From contig QGVC01000066.1 in assembly GCA_003242645.1 (NCBI GenBank), positions 1-13,341 of the forward strand: a stretch of 13,341 nucleotides of DNA, written 5' to 3'. The stretch comes from Pseudomonadota bacterium (GTDB lineage Bacteria; Pseudomonadota; Alphaproteobacteria; Rhizobiales; Hyphomicrobiaceae). Position 1 is the first letter of the stretch, and every line of letters begins with the position of its first letter. Below the pieces are notes generated by a model. It had not been told where the DNA came from. It was given only the letters and a program-made list of their open reading frames with translations, and searched no databases. Shown here piece after piece: positions 1 to 7,256 of the stretch. The position numbers and the translations under genes were made by a program.

Positions 1-679
1 CCGCAGTAATGCCCGGAATGCCTTTGACGATTTTCGTGGCAAGCTCTTTCGCGGCGTAATTGTCGACGGTGCCATTAAGCGAAACCACCCCGTTGTCGAC
101 GTAGATATCGATCTCGGAAACGTCGATCTCCTCCGCCGCATCCAATGACCTGAAAATGTCCTCGGCGATGAGGTCATCGGTACGGCTTGGATGGGCTACC
201 GGCTCTTCCAGGGCGAAATGATCCCGGTCCGCCCTCCGGTCCGACAACGTGCCTGACCAATCCGGCCGCGACGGCTCCGAGATCTTGCGCAGCGCCTCCA
301 GCGTGCCCGGGGAATTGCTCGTTGCCAGATCGCCCAGCGAGACGATGCCGACCAGCATTTTCTCATGATCAAGCACCGGCATTCGGCGGATCTGCTTTTC
401 GCCCATGCGGTGCGCGACCTCCTCGACGTTTTCGTCCTCGTAGCACCACCAGACCTCGTGGGTCATGACCTCGTCGACCCGGGTCACATCGGGCGCTTTT
501 CCAACAGATGTGGCGCGCACGGTAATATCCCGGTCGGTGATCATGCCGACCAATCTCTCCCCGTCGCACACGGGAAATACGCCGACGTTGAGCTCATCCA
601 TTTTGCGTGCGACTTCCCGCAGGCTTGCATCCGGTGGAATAACCTCCACCTCTCGGGTCATGATCTCAGAAACTTGCAT
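1..679 (-). CDS. CBS-CBS-BON domain protein, 3' end cut off by the window edge
   Basis: The visible 226 residues contain two CBS motifs followed by a BON domain, and the reading frame stays open to base 1. CBS 1 (about residues 1-58) has SEIMTREVEVIPPDASLREV and the typical GMITDRDI ending. CBS 2 (about 68-122) has VDEVMTHEVW and ends GIVSLGDLA. A charged linker leads to a BON domain from about 166, with DNGVVSLNGTVDNYAAKELA and GIPGI. CBS pairs usually bind adenine nucleotides and BON domains bind phospholipid or periplasmic surfaces; here no signal peptide is visible, so a cytosolic sensor is more likely. The start is the ATG at 677-679, with AAGGGG 8 bases upstream and the N-terminus expected for the family. 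An internal ATG at 659-661 lacks a well-spaced ribosome site. It is divergent from the BON gene at 832. The ligand and target are not shown by the sequence. I am sure of the domains, not the role. Confidence 0.9.
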   Translation of the reverse strand, partial: MQVSEIMTREVEVIPPDASLREVARKMDELNVGVFPVCDGERLVGMITDRDITVRATSVGKAPDVTRVDEVMTHEVWWCYEDENVEEVAHRMGEKQIRRMPVLDHEKMLVGIVSLGDLATSNSPGTLEALRKISEPSRPDWSGTLSDRRADRDHFALEEPVAHPSRTDDLIAEDIFRSLDAAEEIDVSEIDIYVDNGVVSLNGTVDNYAAKELATKIVKGIPGITA

Positions 680-831
680 CCTCCAGACCCCTTGATGCGC
701 ACCCACGGAAATTCATCGAAACAACTCAAGGATGGTGGGCGAGTTCCGGCACAAACGCCGCAAATGCAACTCTCGGGTCGCACTCGGCGTTGATCTCGCA
801 AGGACCTTCCAAGTCCGTGACTAGGAGCGGA
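680..831. promoter_or_regulatory. Divergent intergenic region between the two BON-domain genes
   Basis: These 152 bases separate two outward-facing genes, so they must carry promoters for both unless one has a distant start. I see the ribosome site for the minus gene (AAGGGG, reverse strand, just above 679) and AGGAG at 823-827 for the plus gene. I could not identify a convincing sigma-70 or heat-shock promoter pair by eye. Confidence 0.4.
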
Positions 832-1347
832 ATGAGAATGGCGTGGGAAACGAAGAAGAAGAGCGGCGAAGGAACTCATCGGACCTGCTCACCGACCACA
901 AGCGAAGCCATTTGCGAGGACGTCCGGAGCCGGTTGGCGGACGACCCAGGGATTGATTCGTCTGGCATCGAGGTCCGCGTCGAGGGGTGCCGCGTGATTC
1001 TCGAGGGCACCGTGACCAGCGAGCTCGCCAAGCAAATGGCAGAGGTCGTGGCCTATGAAGCGGAGGGCGTGGTGGGGGTTGACAACGCGCTTGCGGTCCG
1101 TGCCCGCCGAAAGAGGGAAACTCCGCCCCCTCCTGGGCGCCAAGAGCGGCAGCAGGCCGCGGTTGAGCCCGGATTTGGCAGCTATGTCGAAACCTCTATC
1201 TCACCGCGGCGTGGGCCGATGAGCGGGCCGTTCGCTCCACACAATCGGCCTGGCTTGGCAACAGGTGGTTTTTCGGCCGACGCGGGATCACCCTTTGAAA
1301 ATGGCGCCAATCTGAGAACAACCGGCAGCAAATCGAGAAACGACTGA
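832..1347 (+). CDS. Single BON-domain protein with a disordered tail
   Basis: A 171-residue protein with one BON domain at about residues 24-91: a helix (AICEDVRSRLADDPGID), then the beta-hairpin VEGCRVILEGTV, and the closing GVVGVDNALAV. The remaining 80 residues are rich in Arg, Pro, Gly and Ser and look disordered. No signal peptide is visible, unlike OsmY-type periplasmic BON proteins, so it may be cytoplasmic. The start chosen is ATG 832, with AGGAG 4 bases upstream; ATG 838, in frame with a 10-base spacing, is an equally reasonable alternative. The frame also opens earlier at a TTG (790) without a good ribosome site. Its divergent neighbour also ends in a BON domain, which suggests a shared function, probably stress-related (inference). 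The function is not known from sequence. Confidence 0.8.
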   Translation: MRMAWETKKKSGEGTHRTCSPTTSEAICEDVRSRLADDPGIDSSGIEVRVEGCRVILEGTVTSELAKQMAEVVAYEAEGVVGVDNALAVRARRKRETPPPPGRQERQQAAVEPGFGSYVETSISPRRGPMSGPFAPHNRPGLATGGFSADAGSPFENGANLRTTGSKSRND

Positions 1348-1476
1348 CGCGCGGCGACAGGTCGCGATAGTCCCTGCCCGAGCGCAGCTCAGGGCGGAAA
1401 ATCATATCGTTGTGAGTTCTTCCCAACCGCTTGCAAACTTAGCTTTTTCGCTTCATTTCCAATTTGCCGGATTTGA

Positions 1477-1503
1477 GCGGGTTCGCACGCGTTCGTAACC
1501 CGC
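1477..1503. repeat. Inverted repeat upstream of the phosphatase gene
   Basis: GCGGGTT (1477-1483) and AACCCGC (1497-1503) are perfect 7-base arms around a 13-base spacer that contains the palindrome ACGCGT. It lies 23 bases before the phosphatase start, so it could be an operator or a leader hairpin. It has no T-run and is not a classical terminator. It could be chance in GC-rich DNA. Confidence 0.35.
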
Positions 1504-1525
1504 ATTCGTTTCGGGCATTTTAGCG

Positions 1526-2110
1526 ATGAGAAGTGAGGAGCTCTCCGTCGGGTTGGCTCGCACCAGCGGCAAGAGCCCCGGAGCGCCGCGCCCAGGTCAG
1601 CTCTACGTCTGCCCCTTGAGCCGAGTTCACGACACGATTGCCGAAACCGGCGCTCGCTACCTTGTTACGTTGATCAATCTTCAAACGATGCTGGAGACGC
1701 CACCGGGCATCGATCCAGCCAATCATCTCAAGATCGCCGTCAACGATATCATCGCCCCGCAGGACGGTCTGATCCATCCTTGCGAGGACCACGTGCTGGC
1801 GCTGATTCGATTCGCGCAGATCTGGAACAGGCAGGGACCACTTATCGTACATTGCTGGGCCGGTATCAGCCGCTCGACCGCTGCTGCGTTCATCACGCTC
1901 TGCACGTTGAACCCTTCAGTGCCTGAAGTGCTTGTGGCGCGGCGCATACGGGAAGCCTCGGCGACAGCCTTTCCGAATCGGCGTCTCGTCGAGCTAGCTG
2001 ACGGGTTGCTGGGCCGGGGTGGGCGAATGCTCAGGGCCATCGACGAAATGGGGCCGCCAAAGCTGGCCATTGAAGCCGAGCCGTTCGCGCTTCCATCGAC
2101 ATTTCCGTGA
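1526..2110 (+). CDS. Predicted protein tyrosine / dual-specificity phosphatase (COG5350-like)
   Basis: A 194-residue cytosolic protein with the cysteine phosphatase signature HCWAGISRS at residues 109-117: nucleophile Cys110 and phosphate-binding Arg116 in the CX5R loop. The N-terminal core starts at QLYVCPLSRV (about residue 25), typical of the small alphaproteobacterial family annotated as predicted protein tyrosine phosphatase. Asp74 in AVNDI is a candidate general acid. The family hydrolyses phosphotyrosine or other phosphomonoesters through a phosphocysteine intermediate; the substrate here cannot be told. The first 24 residues are poorly family-like and ATG 1526 lacks a strong ribosome site, so a later start is possible: GAGGAG at 1535-1540 precedes a TTG at 1553. 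It stands 142 bases before nadQ with its own spacing, so a link to NAD control is not implied. Confidence 0.88.
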   Translation: MRSEELSVGLARTSGKSPGAPRPGQLYVCPLSRVHDTIAETGARYLVTLINLQTMLETPPGIDPANHLKIAVNDIIAPQDGLIHPCEDHVLALIRFAQIWNRQGPLIVHCWAGISRSTAAAFITLCTLNPSVPEVLVARRIREASATAFPNRRLVELADGLLGRGGRMLRAIDEMGPPKLAIEAEPFALPSTFP

Positions 2111-2122
2111 GCCGCGCGGCTC
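2109..2122. repeat. Perfect 14-bp palindrome at the end of the phosphatase gene
   Basis: GAGCCGCGCGGCTC overlaps the stop codon of the phosphatase and can form a 5-bp stem with a 4-base loop. There is no T-run after it. It may act as a weak 3'-end hairpin, or be a by-product of GC-rich sequence. Confidence 0.3.
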
Positions 2123-2252
2123 GGCTCAACCGCCGTTCCCGAAAGGGATAGTGGCCGCTCGCCCACAGCCGTTGAACGGAATGTGTGGCCATACGGACGG
2201 ATCCGAAATTCGCCATCATCCGCCAGTACTGCCGCGGCCAAGGAGATCGTGG

Positions 2253-3302
2253 ATGACCTTCGAAGCTCACCTGAAGCGGACCGCTCGAGCGCAGACGCGC
2301 GAGAGCAGTGTACGGGAGCGGCACGAGGTGGCGGCTGTCGAGATCGGTCTCAATGCAGCGATCCTAGCCGTGCAGAAGGACGAGCCCGTCGTCCTTGTCG
2401 TGCGTTCCCAAGACGAAACCGGTCAGGTCATCGAAGCGCTGCCGTTTGGTCCCTTCTCACCGCTCGAGCACAGGACCCTGGAAATCGGGCTGCGATCGTG
2501 GGTTAGCGAGCAAACCGGGCTCGAGCTTGGATATGTCGAGCAGCTCTACACGTTCGGCGACCGCGGCCGCCATGCCCAGCCGGGTGATATTGGCCCACAC
2601 GTCGTGTCGATCGGATACCTGGCGCTCACGCGGCCGGCCAAGGTCGGCAAGTCCGAGCGGTGGGATTGGCGGAGCTGGTACGATTATTTCCCCTGGGAGG
2701 ACTGGCGGCGGGGCAAGCCGGCGATACTGACCGAAGTGATCGAGCCCAAGCTCATGGCGTGGGCGGAACGTCCGCCCACGACGCCCCCTCCTCCCGGGCG
2801 ACCGTTGCAGCGCTCCGACCGTCTGCGCATGTTTTTCGGACTGTTCGGCGGCACCTGGGACGAGGAGAAGGTGCTGGAGCGCTTCGAGCTGCTTTATGAA
2901 GCCGGACTCGTGGAGGAAGCGCGCCGCGACGGTCGCGAGGCGGCAGCGGCCTGGGACAGCCTGCCCCGCCTCGGCGTTCCGATGCGCTATGACCATCGCC
3001 GTATTCTGGCGACGGCGATTGGCCGCATCAGAGCGAAGATCAAATACCGTCCGGTCGTCTTCGAGCTTATGCCGGACGAGTTCACACTCTTCGAGCTGCA
3101 GAAGACCGTCGAGGCCATCCTCGGCCCGCACCTGCACAAGCAGAACTTCCGCAGACTCGTCGAAAGTGCAGGACTTGTGGAGCCGACCGGGGAGGTGCGG
3201 GCGAAAACCGGCGGGCGCCCTGCTCGCCTATACAGGTTCCGGCGCGAGGTTCTGCTCGAGCGCCCCGCACCAGGCGTGCGCGTGAAACCCGGTCGCAACT
3301 AA
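2253..3302 (+). CDS. nadQ: NadQ-type NAD biosynthesis regulator (Nudix-like domain plus winged helix)
   Basis: A 349-residue protein of the COG4111 type. Residues about 28-165 resemble a Nudix fold (IGLNAAILAV, VVLVVRS, then the family feature YDYFPWEDWR at 143-152). The Nudix box region, beginning GPFSPLE at 66-72, lacks the REUxEE glutamate set, so hydrolysis is unlikely and a ligand-sensing role is more plausible. Residues about 275-333 form a C-terminal winged helix with HKQNFRRLVESAGL and GRPARLYRFR, close to the DNA-binding end of NrtR-type regulators. From knowledge of the family, NadQ represses nadABC in alphaproteobacteria. The position directly upstream of nadA, with paired palindromes between, supports this. 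The start is ATG 2253 with AGGAGA 6 bases upstream; the frame extends upstream to 2019, but that part overlaps the phosphatase and looks non-coding. The gene ends in a hairpin, suggesting transcription separate from nadA. Confidence 0.88.
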   Translation: MTFEAHLKRTARAQTRESSVRERHEVAAVEIGLNAAILAVQKDEPVVLVVRSQDETGQVIEALPFGPFSPLEHRTLEIGLRSWVSEQTGLELGYVEQLYTFGDRGRHAQPGDIGPHVVSIGYLALTRPAKVGKSERWDWRSWYDYFPWEDWRRGKPAILTEVIEPKLMAWAERPPTTPPPPGRPLQRSDRLRMFFGLFGGTWDEEKVLERFELLYEAGLVEEARRDGREAAAAWDSLPRLGVPMRYDHRRILATAIGRIRAKIKYRPVVFELMPDEFTLFELQKTVEAILGPHLHKQNFRRLVESAGLVEPTGEVRAKTGGRPARLYRFRREVLLERPAPGVRVKPGRN

Positions 3303-3313
3303 TTCCGACAAAC

Positions 3314-3336
3314 CGCAGGCCCTCATGGGGCCTGCG
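3314..3336 (+). terminator. Strong hairpin after nadQ, without a T-run
   Basis: CGCAGGCCC (3314-3322) pairs perfectly with GGGCCTGCG (3328-3336) around a 5-base loop, 11 bases after the nadQ stop codon. The stem is 9 bp and GC-rich. The bases that follow are mixed, so this is an atypical intrinsic terminator or an RNA 3'-end stabiliser. It supports nadQ being a separate unit from nadABC. Confidence 0.6.
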
Positions 3337-3422
3337 CTGAATGCAATCCAGTAATCCGGAGTCAGACGAACTCGGGTCTGGAAATGACGGACTATCTGTC
3401 ATATCTTTAGGTCCTACGAGGA

Positions 3423-3439
3423 GTGCTCAGATCGAGCAT
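3423..3439. promoter_or_regulatory. Probable NadQ operator 1 (imperfect inverted repeat)
   Basis: GTGCTCA-GAT-CGAGCAT is a 17-bp imperfect dyad containing TGCTC-N5-GAGCA. The same core recurs at 3481-3497, with centres 58 bp apart. It lies 87 bases before the nadA start. Its assignment to NadQ rests on gene context and on the repeated symmetry, not on a measured binding site. Confidence 0.72.
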
Positions 3440-3446
3440 ATCGGGA

Positions 3447-3466
3447 CCGGAATTTTCCGGAATTTT
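3447..3466. repeat. Tandem direct repeat of CCGGAATTTT between the operators
   Basis: Two exact 10-bp units, 3447-3456 and 3457-3466, lie side by side between the two dyads, and four more bases (TTCA) complete an AT-rich stretch. The spacing of one helical turn per unit would put equal sequences on the same DNA face. It may be part of the nadA promoter or an UP-like element. I could not place a convincing -35/-10 pair. Confidence 0.5.
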
Positions 3467-3480
3467 TTCATGCCACGGTA

Positions 3481-3497
3481 ATGCTCAATCTGAGCAT
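3481..3497. promoter_or_regulatory. Probable NadQ operator 2 (perfect inverted repeat)
   Basis: ATGCTCA-ATC-TGAGCAT is a perfect 7-3-7 dyad ending 29 bases before the nadA start codon. It sits where a transcription start or -10 region would be expected, which suits repression by steric block. Together with 3423-3439 it forms a two-site arrangement in front of the whole nadABC operon. Confidence 0.8.
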
Positions 3498-3526
3498 TCT
3501 GTGAGAAGCACGAGGGAGCGTCCCCC

Positions 3527-4585
3527 ATGGCCACGGTTCAATCCGAAACGGGCGTGTCGGCTCTCAAGGGTCGCAACGTCCTCCCGATGCCGGACCTAAA
3601 ATTCACGCCCGAGCTGGCTCGCGAGATGGAGCCCCTCTACGCGCGGGTTTCGAAGGTCGTCACGCCGCTCGAGTGGCCGCAGTTCGCGCCGATCATCAAG
3701 GCCATCAATGAGCTCAAGAAGCAGCGCAACGCGGTGATCCTGGCCCACAACTACATGACGCCGGAGATCTTCCACTGCGTGGGCGATTTCCGTGGCGACA
3801 GCCTTCAGCTGGCAAAGGAAGCGGCCCGCACCGATGCCGATGTGATCGTGCAGGCGGGCGTGCACTTCATGGCGGAGACCTCGAAGATTCTCAATCCCGA
3901 CAAGACGGTCCTCATCCCAGATCTCAGGGCCGGCTGCTCATTGGCCTCCTCCATCACAGCCGAGGATGTGCGCATGCTGCGCGAGGCCTATCCCGGCGTG
4001 CCGGTCGTCACGTACGTCAATACGTCGGCGGAGGTTAAGGCGGAGAGCGATATCTGCTGCACGTCCGCCAACGCCGTGAAGGTCGTCGAGAGCCTCGGCG
4101 TGCCGCGCGTCATCATGATCCCCGACGAATATCTGGCCAAGTACGTGCAGACGAAGACCAACGTCGAGATCATCACCTGGAAGGGGCACTGCGAGGTCCA
4201 TGAGCGCTTCACGGCGGAGGAGCTCGAGGCTTTCCGTGCGGCCGACCCGGCCGTGAAGATCATCGCGCATCCCGAGTGCCCCCCTGACGTCATCGCAGCC
4301 GCGGACTTCACCGGCTCGACCTCCGGCATGATCGATTGGGTGAAGAAGAACAAGCCGGCCAAGGTCGTGCTGGTGACAGAGTGCTCGATGAGCTCCAACG
4401 TAGCGGCTGAGGCACCGGAGACGGAGTTCATCAGGCCCTGCAACCTGTGCCCGCATATGAAGCGGATCACGCTGCAGAACATCCTCGAAACTCTCGTCTA
4501 CATGCGCCACGAGGTGACGGTTGACCCGCTCGTGGCGGAGCGCGCCCGGCGTGCCGTCGAGCGCATGATCAACCTGACAAACTGA
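3527..4585 (+). CDS. nadA: Quinolinate synthase NadA
   Basis: A 352-residue cytosolic iron-sulfur enzyme that condenses iminoaspartate with dihydroxyacetone phosphate to give quinolinate. Expected family landmarks are present: ILAHNYM (71-77), [11 protein letters not shown] (87-97), AGCSLA with Cys137, [11 protein letters not shown] with Cys222, and CNLCPHMK with Cys308. These three cysteines fit the [4Fe-4S] ligands of the family, leaving one iron site open for substrate. TECSMSSN (285-291) also matches. The first 50 residues form the N-terminal extension seen in alphaproteobacterial NadA. Start ATG 3527 has GAGGGAG 8 bases upstream. It is first in nadA-nadB-nadC and probably repressed by NadQ through the two sites upstream. 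No key residue is missing. Confidence 0.97.
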   Translation: MATVQSETGVSALKGRNVLPMPDLKFTPELAREMEPLYARVSKVVTPLEWPQFAPIIKAINELKKQRNAVILAHNYMTPEIFHCVGDFRGDSLQLAKEAARTDADVIVQAGVHFMAETSKILNPDKTVLIPDLRAGCSLASSITAEDVRMLREAYPGVPVVTYVNTSAEVKAESDICCTSANAVKVVESLGVPRVIMIPDEYLAKYVQTKTNVEIITWKGHCEVHERFTAEELEAFRAADPAVKIIAHPECPPDVIAAADFTGSTSGMIDWVKKNKPAKVVLVTECSMSSNVAAEAPETEFIRPCNLCPHMKRITLQNILETLVYMRHEVTVDPLVAERARRAVERMINLTN

Positions 4586-4593
4586 GCGCAACC

Positions 4594-4626
4594 GAGCCGC
4601 TGCACCCTCAAACGGCGCAGCGGCTC
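4594..4626 (+). other. Intercistronic hairpin between nadA and nadB
   Basis: GAGCCGCTGC (4594-4603) and GCAGCGGCTC (4617-4626) are perfect 10-bp arms with a 13-base loop, filling most of the 54-bp gap. The following AGGATTCATTTCC is not a T-run and carries the nadB ribosome site (AGGA 4627-4630) right against the stem. A full terminator is unlikely because nadC follows nadB; mRNA stabilisation, partial attenuation, or translational control of nadB are the options. Confidence 0.7.
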
Positions 4627-4639
4627 AGGATTCATTTCC

Positions 4640-6268
4640 ATGGCATTTGGCGGGCGAGTGAAGGCACCAGCCGGGGGCGGCGATATCATTATCGTCGGCG
4701 CGGGTCTGGCCGGTCTGTTCACCGCACTGAAGCTGGCCCCGGCGCCCGTAACTCTCATCTCACCCGCGCCCCTCGGTGAAGGTGCCTCCAGCGCGTGGGC
4801 GCAGGGCGGCATCGCGGCGGCTGTTGGCGAAGGCGACACGCCGGAGCAGCACGCTGCGGACACGATCAACGCTGGCGCGGGCCTCGTCGACGAGCGGATT
4901 GCGCATCTTGTTGCATCGGAAGCGGCAGATCGGGTCCGCGATCTGCTGGCCTACGGTGTCCCGTTCGACAAGGACCTCGAAGGCCGCCTGATCCTCTCGC
5001 GCGAGGCCGCCCACTCTGCCAGCCGCATCGTTCGCGTGTCTGGCGACAAAGCCGGGTTTGCCATCATGCAAGCCATGATCGAGGCGGTCCGCCGCACGCG
5101 TTCGATCACCGTTCTCGAGAATTTCAGCGCGCTTTCGCTGATCAAGACCGGGGGCCGCGTTACCGGCGTCACCCTGACCCGCCCAGACGACGCCGCTGCT
5201 ATCTATACGCTGGAAGGTGCGCGCGCCGTCGTCCTCGCGACCGGCGGCATCGGCGGACTTTATGCGGTGACCACCAATCCGCCCCACGCGAGGGGCGAGG
5301 GCATCGCCATCGCTGCGCGCGCCGGCGCCACCATCTCCAATGCGGAGTTCGTGCAATTCCACCCCACCGCGCTCGATGTCGGCCTCGATCCGGCCCCGCT
5401 TGCAACCGAGGCGCTGCGCGGCGAGGGCGCGGTGCTCATCAACAGCGCCGGCGAGCGGTTCATGCTCGGCCAGCACCCAGATGCCGAGCTTGCCCCACGC
5501 GACGTCGTCGCACGTGCCGTTTTTCGCGAGATTGCCGCTGGCCGGGGTGCGTTTCTCGATTGCCGGCAAGCCATTGGCCCCCGTTTCCCCGAGGCGTTCC
5601 CGACGGTTTATGAGCGCTGCCGCGCCGTTGGTCTCGACCCTGTCACGCAGCCGCTGCCTGTCGCACCGGCCGAGCATTACCACATGGGCGGTATTCAAAC
5701 GGATGAATGGGGGCGTACCAGCGTGCCCGGCCTTTGGGCGGTCGGCGAGGTCGCATGCACAGGGCTGCATGGCGCGAACCGGCTTGCGTCCAACTCATTG
5801 CTAGAGACGGTCGTGTTCGGTGCCCGCGTGGCCACAGATATCGGCCGTCTCGAGCGGCGTCAGACAACCCGAATCAACCTGACCCGAAGCGAGGCTTCGC
5901 ATCTGCCGGACTTCGGAATGCGGTCCGAAGCTCTCCGCATGATCCGGACGATCATGTCGCGCTATGTGGGAGTTGAGCGTGACGCCGCTGGGCTGACCCA
6001 TGGGCTGCAGGCTTTGGACACCATTGCTGAGGCTGCGGGCGGCGATCCGGCGGTTGGAAACGCCATCATCACCGCGCGCCTGATCACCGAATGCGCGCTC
6101 CGCCGCGAGGAAAGCCGTGGCGGGCACTACCGCACCGACTACCCCGAGCCGCGACCCGGATGGCAACGGCCCAGCTCCATTACTCTCGCCAGCCTCGAGC
6201 TCAGGTCGGCACTCCAAAGAGAGGAGCTGCCAGCCATGCTCGGCTCGGCAGCAGGCAGGACCGAGTGA
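4640..6268 (+). CDS. nadB: L-aspartate oxidase NadB
   Basis: A 542-residue FAD enzyme that oxidises L-aspartate to iminoaspartate, the first step of de novo NAD synthesis, using oxygen or fumarate. The dinucleotide-binding motif DIIIVGAGLAGL lies at 15-26, SSAWAQGGIAAA at 50-61, and SREAAHS at 120-126. Active-site landmarks of the succinate dehydrogenase/fumarate reductase flavoprotein family follow: QFHPTAL (His241), ATEALRGEGA (255-264), APRDVVARA (Arg287), EHYHMGGI (His348) and the FAD-binding GANRLASNSLLE (Arg381). The helical C-terminal domain is complete. Start ATG 4640 has AGGA 9 bases upstream, directly at the base of the intercistronic stem. It stops 3 bases before nadC, so the two are one operon. 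Length fits the family. Confidence 0.97.
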   Translation: MAFGGRVKAPAGGGDIIIVGAGLAGLFTALKLAPAPVTLISPAPLGEGASSAWAQGGIAAAVGEGDTPEQHAADTINAGAGLVDERIAHLVASEAADRVRDLLAYGVPFDKDLEGRLILSREAAHSASRIVRVSGDKAGFAIMQAMIEAVRRTRSITVLENFSALSLIKTGGRVTGVTLTRPDDAAAIYTLEGARAVVLATGGIGGLYAVTTNPPHARGEGIAIAARAGATISNAEFVQFHPTALDVGLDPAPLATEALRGEGAVLINSAGERFMLGQHPDAELAPRDVVARAVFREIAAGRGAFLDCRQAIGPRFPEAFPTVYERCRAVGLDPVTQPLPVAPAEHYHMGGIQTDEWGRTSVPGLWAVGEVACTGLHGANRLASNSLLETVVFGARVATDIGRLERRQTTRINLTRSEASHLPDFGMRSEALRMIRTIMSRYVGVERDAAGLTHGLQALDTIAEAAGGDPAVGNAIITARLITECALRREESRGGHYRTDYPEPRPGWQRPSSITLASLELRSALQREELPAMLGSAAGRTE

Positions 6269-6271
6269 ACA

Positions 6272-7147
6272 ATGCCGACACGACACTTCGACATTCGCTT
6301 GCCCGGGCCACTCATCACCAGCGTGGTCGCGAACGCGCTGGCTGAGGACCTTGGCCTTGCCGGCGACATCACGACGGATGCGGTGATCCCGCCCCACGCC
6401 AAGGCATCGGGCGTATTCGCCGCGCGCAAGCCGGGGGTGATCGCCGGACTCGACGTTGCCGCTGCCGCCTTCCGCCATCTGGACCCGTCGGTGATGTTCG
6501 AGCCTCTCATACCCGATGGCGAGCGTGTCGATGCGGGCGCGAAGATCGCGCGAGTGAGCGGCAATGCCCGCGCGCTGCTGACGGCGGAACGGGTCGCCCT
6601 CAACTTCCTCGGCCGCATGAGCGGCATCGCCACGCTCACCCGCCGCTACGTTGACGCCATTGCCGGGACGCGCGCCACCATCGTCGACACCCGCAAGACG
6701 ACTCCAGGATTGCGCGCGCTGGAGAAATACGCCGTGCGCGCTGGCGGGGGAATGAACCACCGGATCGGCCTGTTCGATGCTGTGCTTATCAAGGACAACC
6801 ATATCGCGGTCGCTGGCGGCATCGGGCCGGCGATCGCCGCGGCTCGCGCGCGGGTCGGGCATATGGTCAAGATCGAGGTGGAAGTGGACAGCCTCGACCA
6901 GCTCGAAGAAGCGCTCAATCACCCCATCGACGCGGTGCTGCTCGACAACATGACGCCTGCCCAGCTCGCGGAGGCTGTCCGCCTTGTTGGCGGGCGGGTC
7001 ATCACCGAAGCCTCCGGCGGAATCGATCTCAGCACAGTCCGGGCCGTTGCCGAATCCGGCGTCGACCTCATTTCCGTCGGTGCCCTGACGCACTCGGCAC
7101 CAGTGCTGGATATCGGACTTGACATCGAGATCGGCACCACAACCTAG
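6272..7147 (+). CDS. nadC: Nicotinate-nucleotide pyrophosphorylase (quinolinate phosphoribosyltransferase) NadC
   Basis: A 291-residue enzyme that converts quinolinate and PRPP to nicotinate mononucleotide, CO2 and pyrophosphate. Type II PRTase features appear in order: [11 protein letters not shown] (25-35), [16 protein letters not shown] (105-120), [10 protein letters not shown] (139-148), the signature [20 protein letters not shown] (158-177), EVEV (202-205), LLDN (223-226), EASGGI and GALTHSAP. Residues Arg107, Arg141, Lys142, His163, Arg164, Lys174, Glu203 and Asp225 fit the quinolinate and PRPP site. Start ATG 6272 comes 3 bases after the nadB stop, with AGGA 11 bases upstream, so translation is probably coupled. 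It completes the route from aspartate to NaMN; nadD and nadE are not in this window. Confidence 0.97.
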   Translation: MPTRHFDIRLPGPLITSVVANALAEDLGLAGDITTDAVIPPHAKASGVFAARKPGVIAGLDVAAAAFRHLDPSVMFEPLIPDGERVDAGAKIARVSGNARALLTAERVALNFLGRMSGIATLTRRYVDAIAGTRATIVDTRKTTPGLRALEKYAVRAGGGMNHRIGLFDAVLIKDNHIAVAGGIGPAIAAARARVGHMVKIEVEVDSLDQLEEALNHPIDAVLLDNMTPAQLAEAVRLVGGRVITEASGGIDLSTVRAVAESGVDLISVGALTHSAPVLDIGLDIEIGTTT

Positions 7148-7256
7148 CTTGACCGCCCGCGACGTGGTTCCGGGTTCATCCAGCACCACCGTTTGGCCAT
7201 GATCGGTAGACAGGTGATACGGTGGGTTGAGTAGTGCAGCTCTGCAAAAGCTTCGG

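Noticed and set aside
187..793. Open frames on both strands inside the CBS-BON gene and the following gap
   Set aside because: The minus-strand CBS-CBS-BON reading accounts for 1-679 fully; the other frames have shadow-like composition.
2019..2252. An upstream extension of the nadQ frame
   Set aside because: It overlaps the 3' end of the phosphatase, has no ribosome site of its own, and its residues are unlike the family. ATG 2253 has AGGAGA at a good distance.
5801..7189. A 462-codon open frame on the minus strand opposite nadB and nadC
   Set aside because: It covers parts of two well-supported enzymes and has a shadow-like composition (many Asp, Arg, His, Gly) with no domain.
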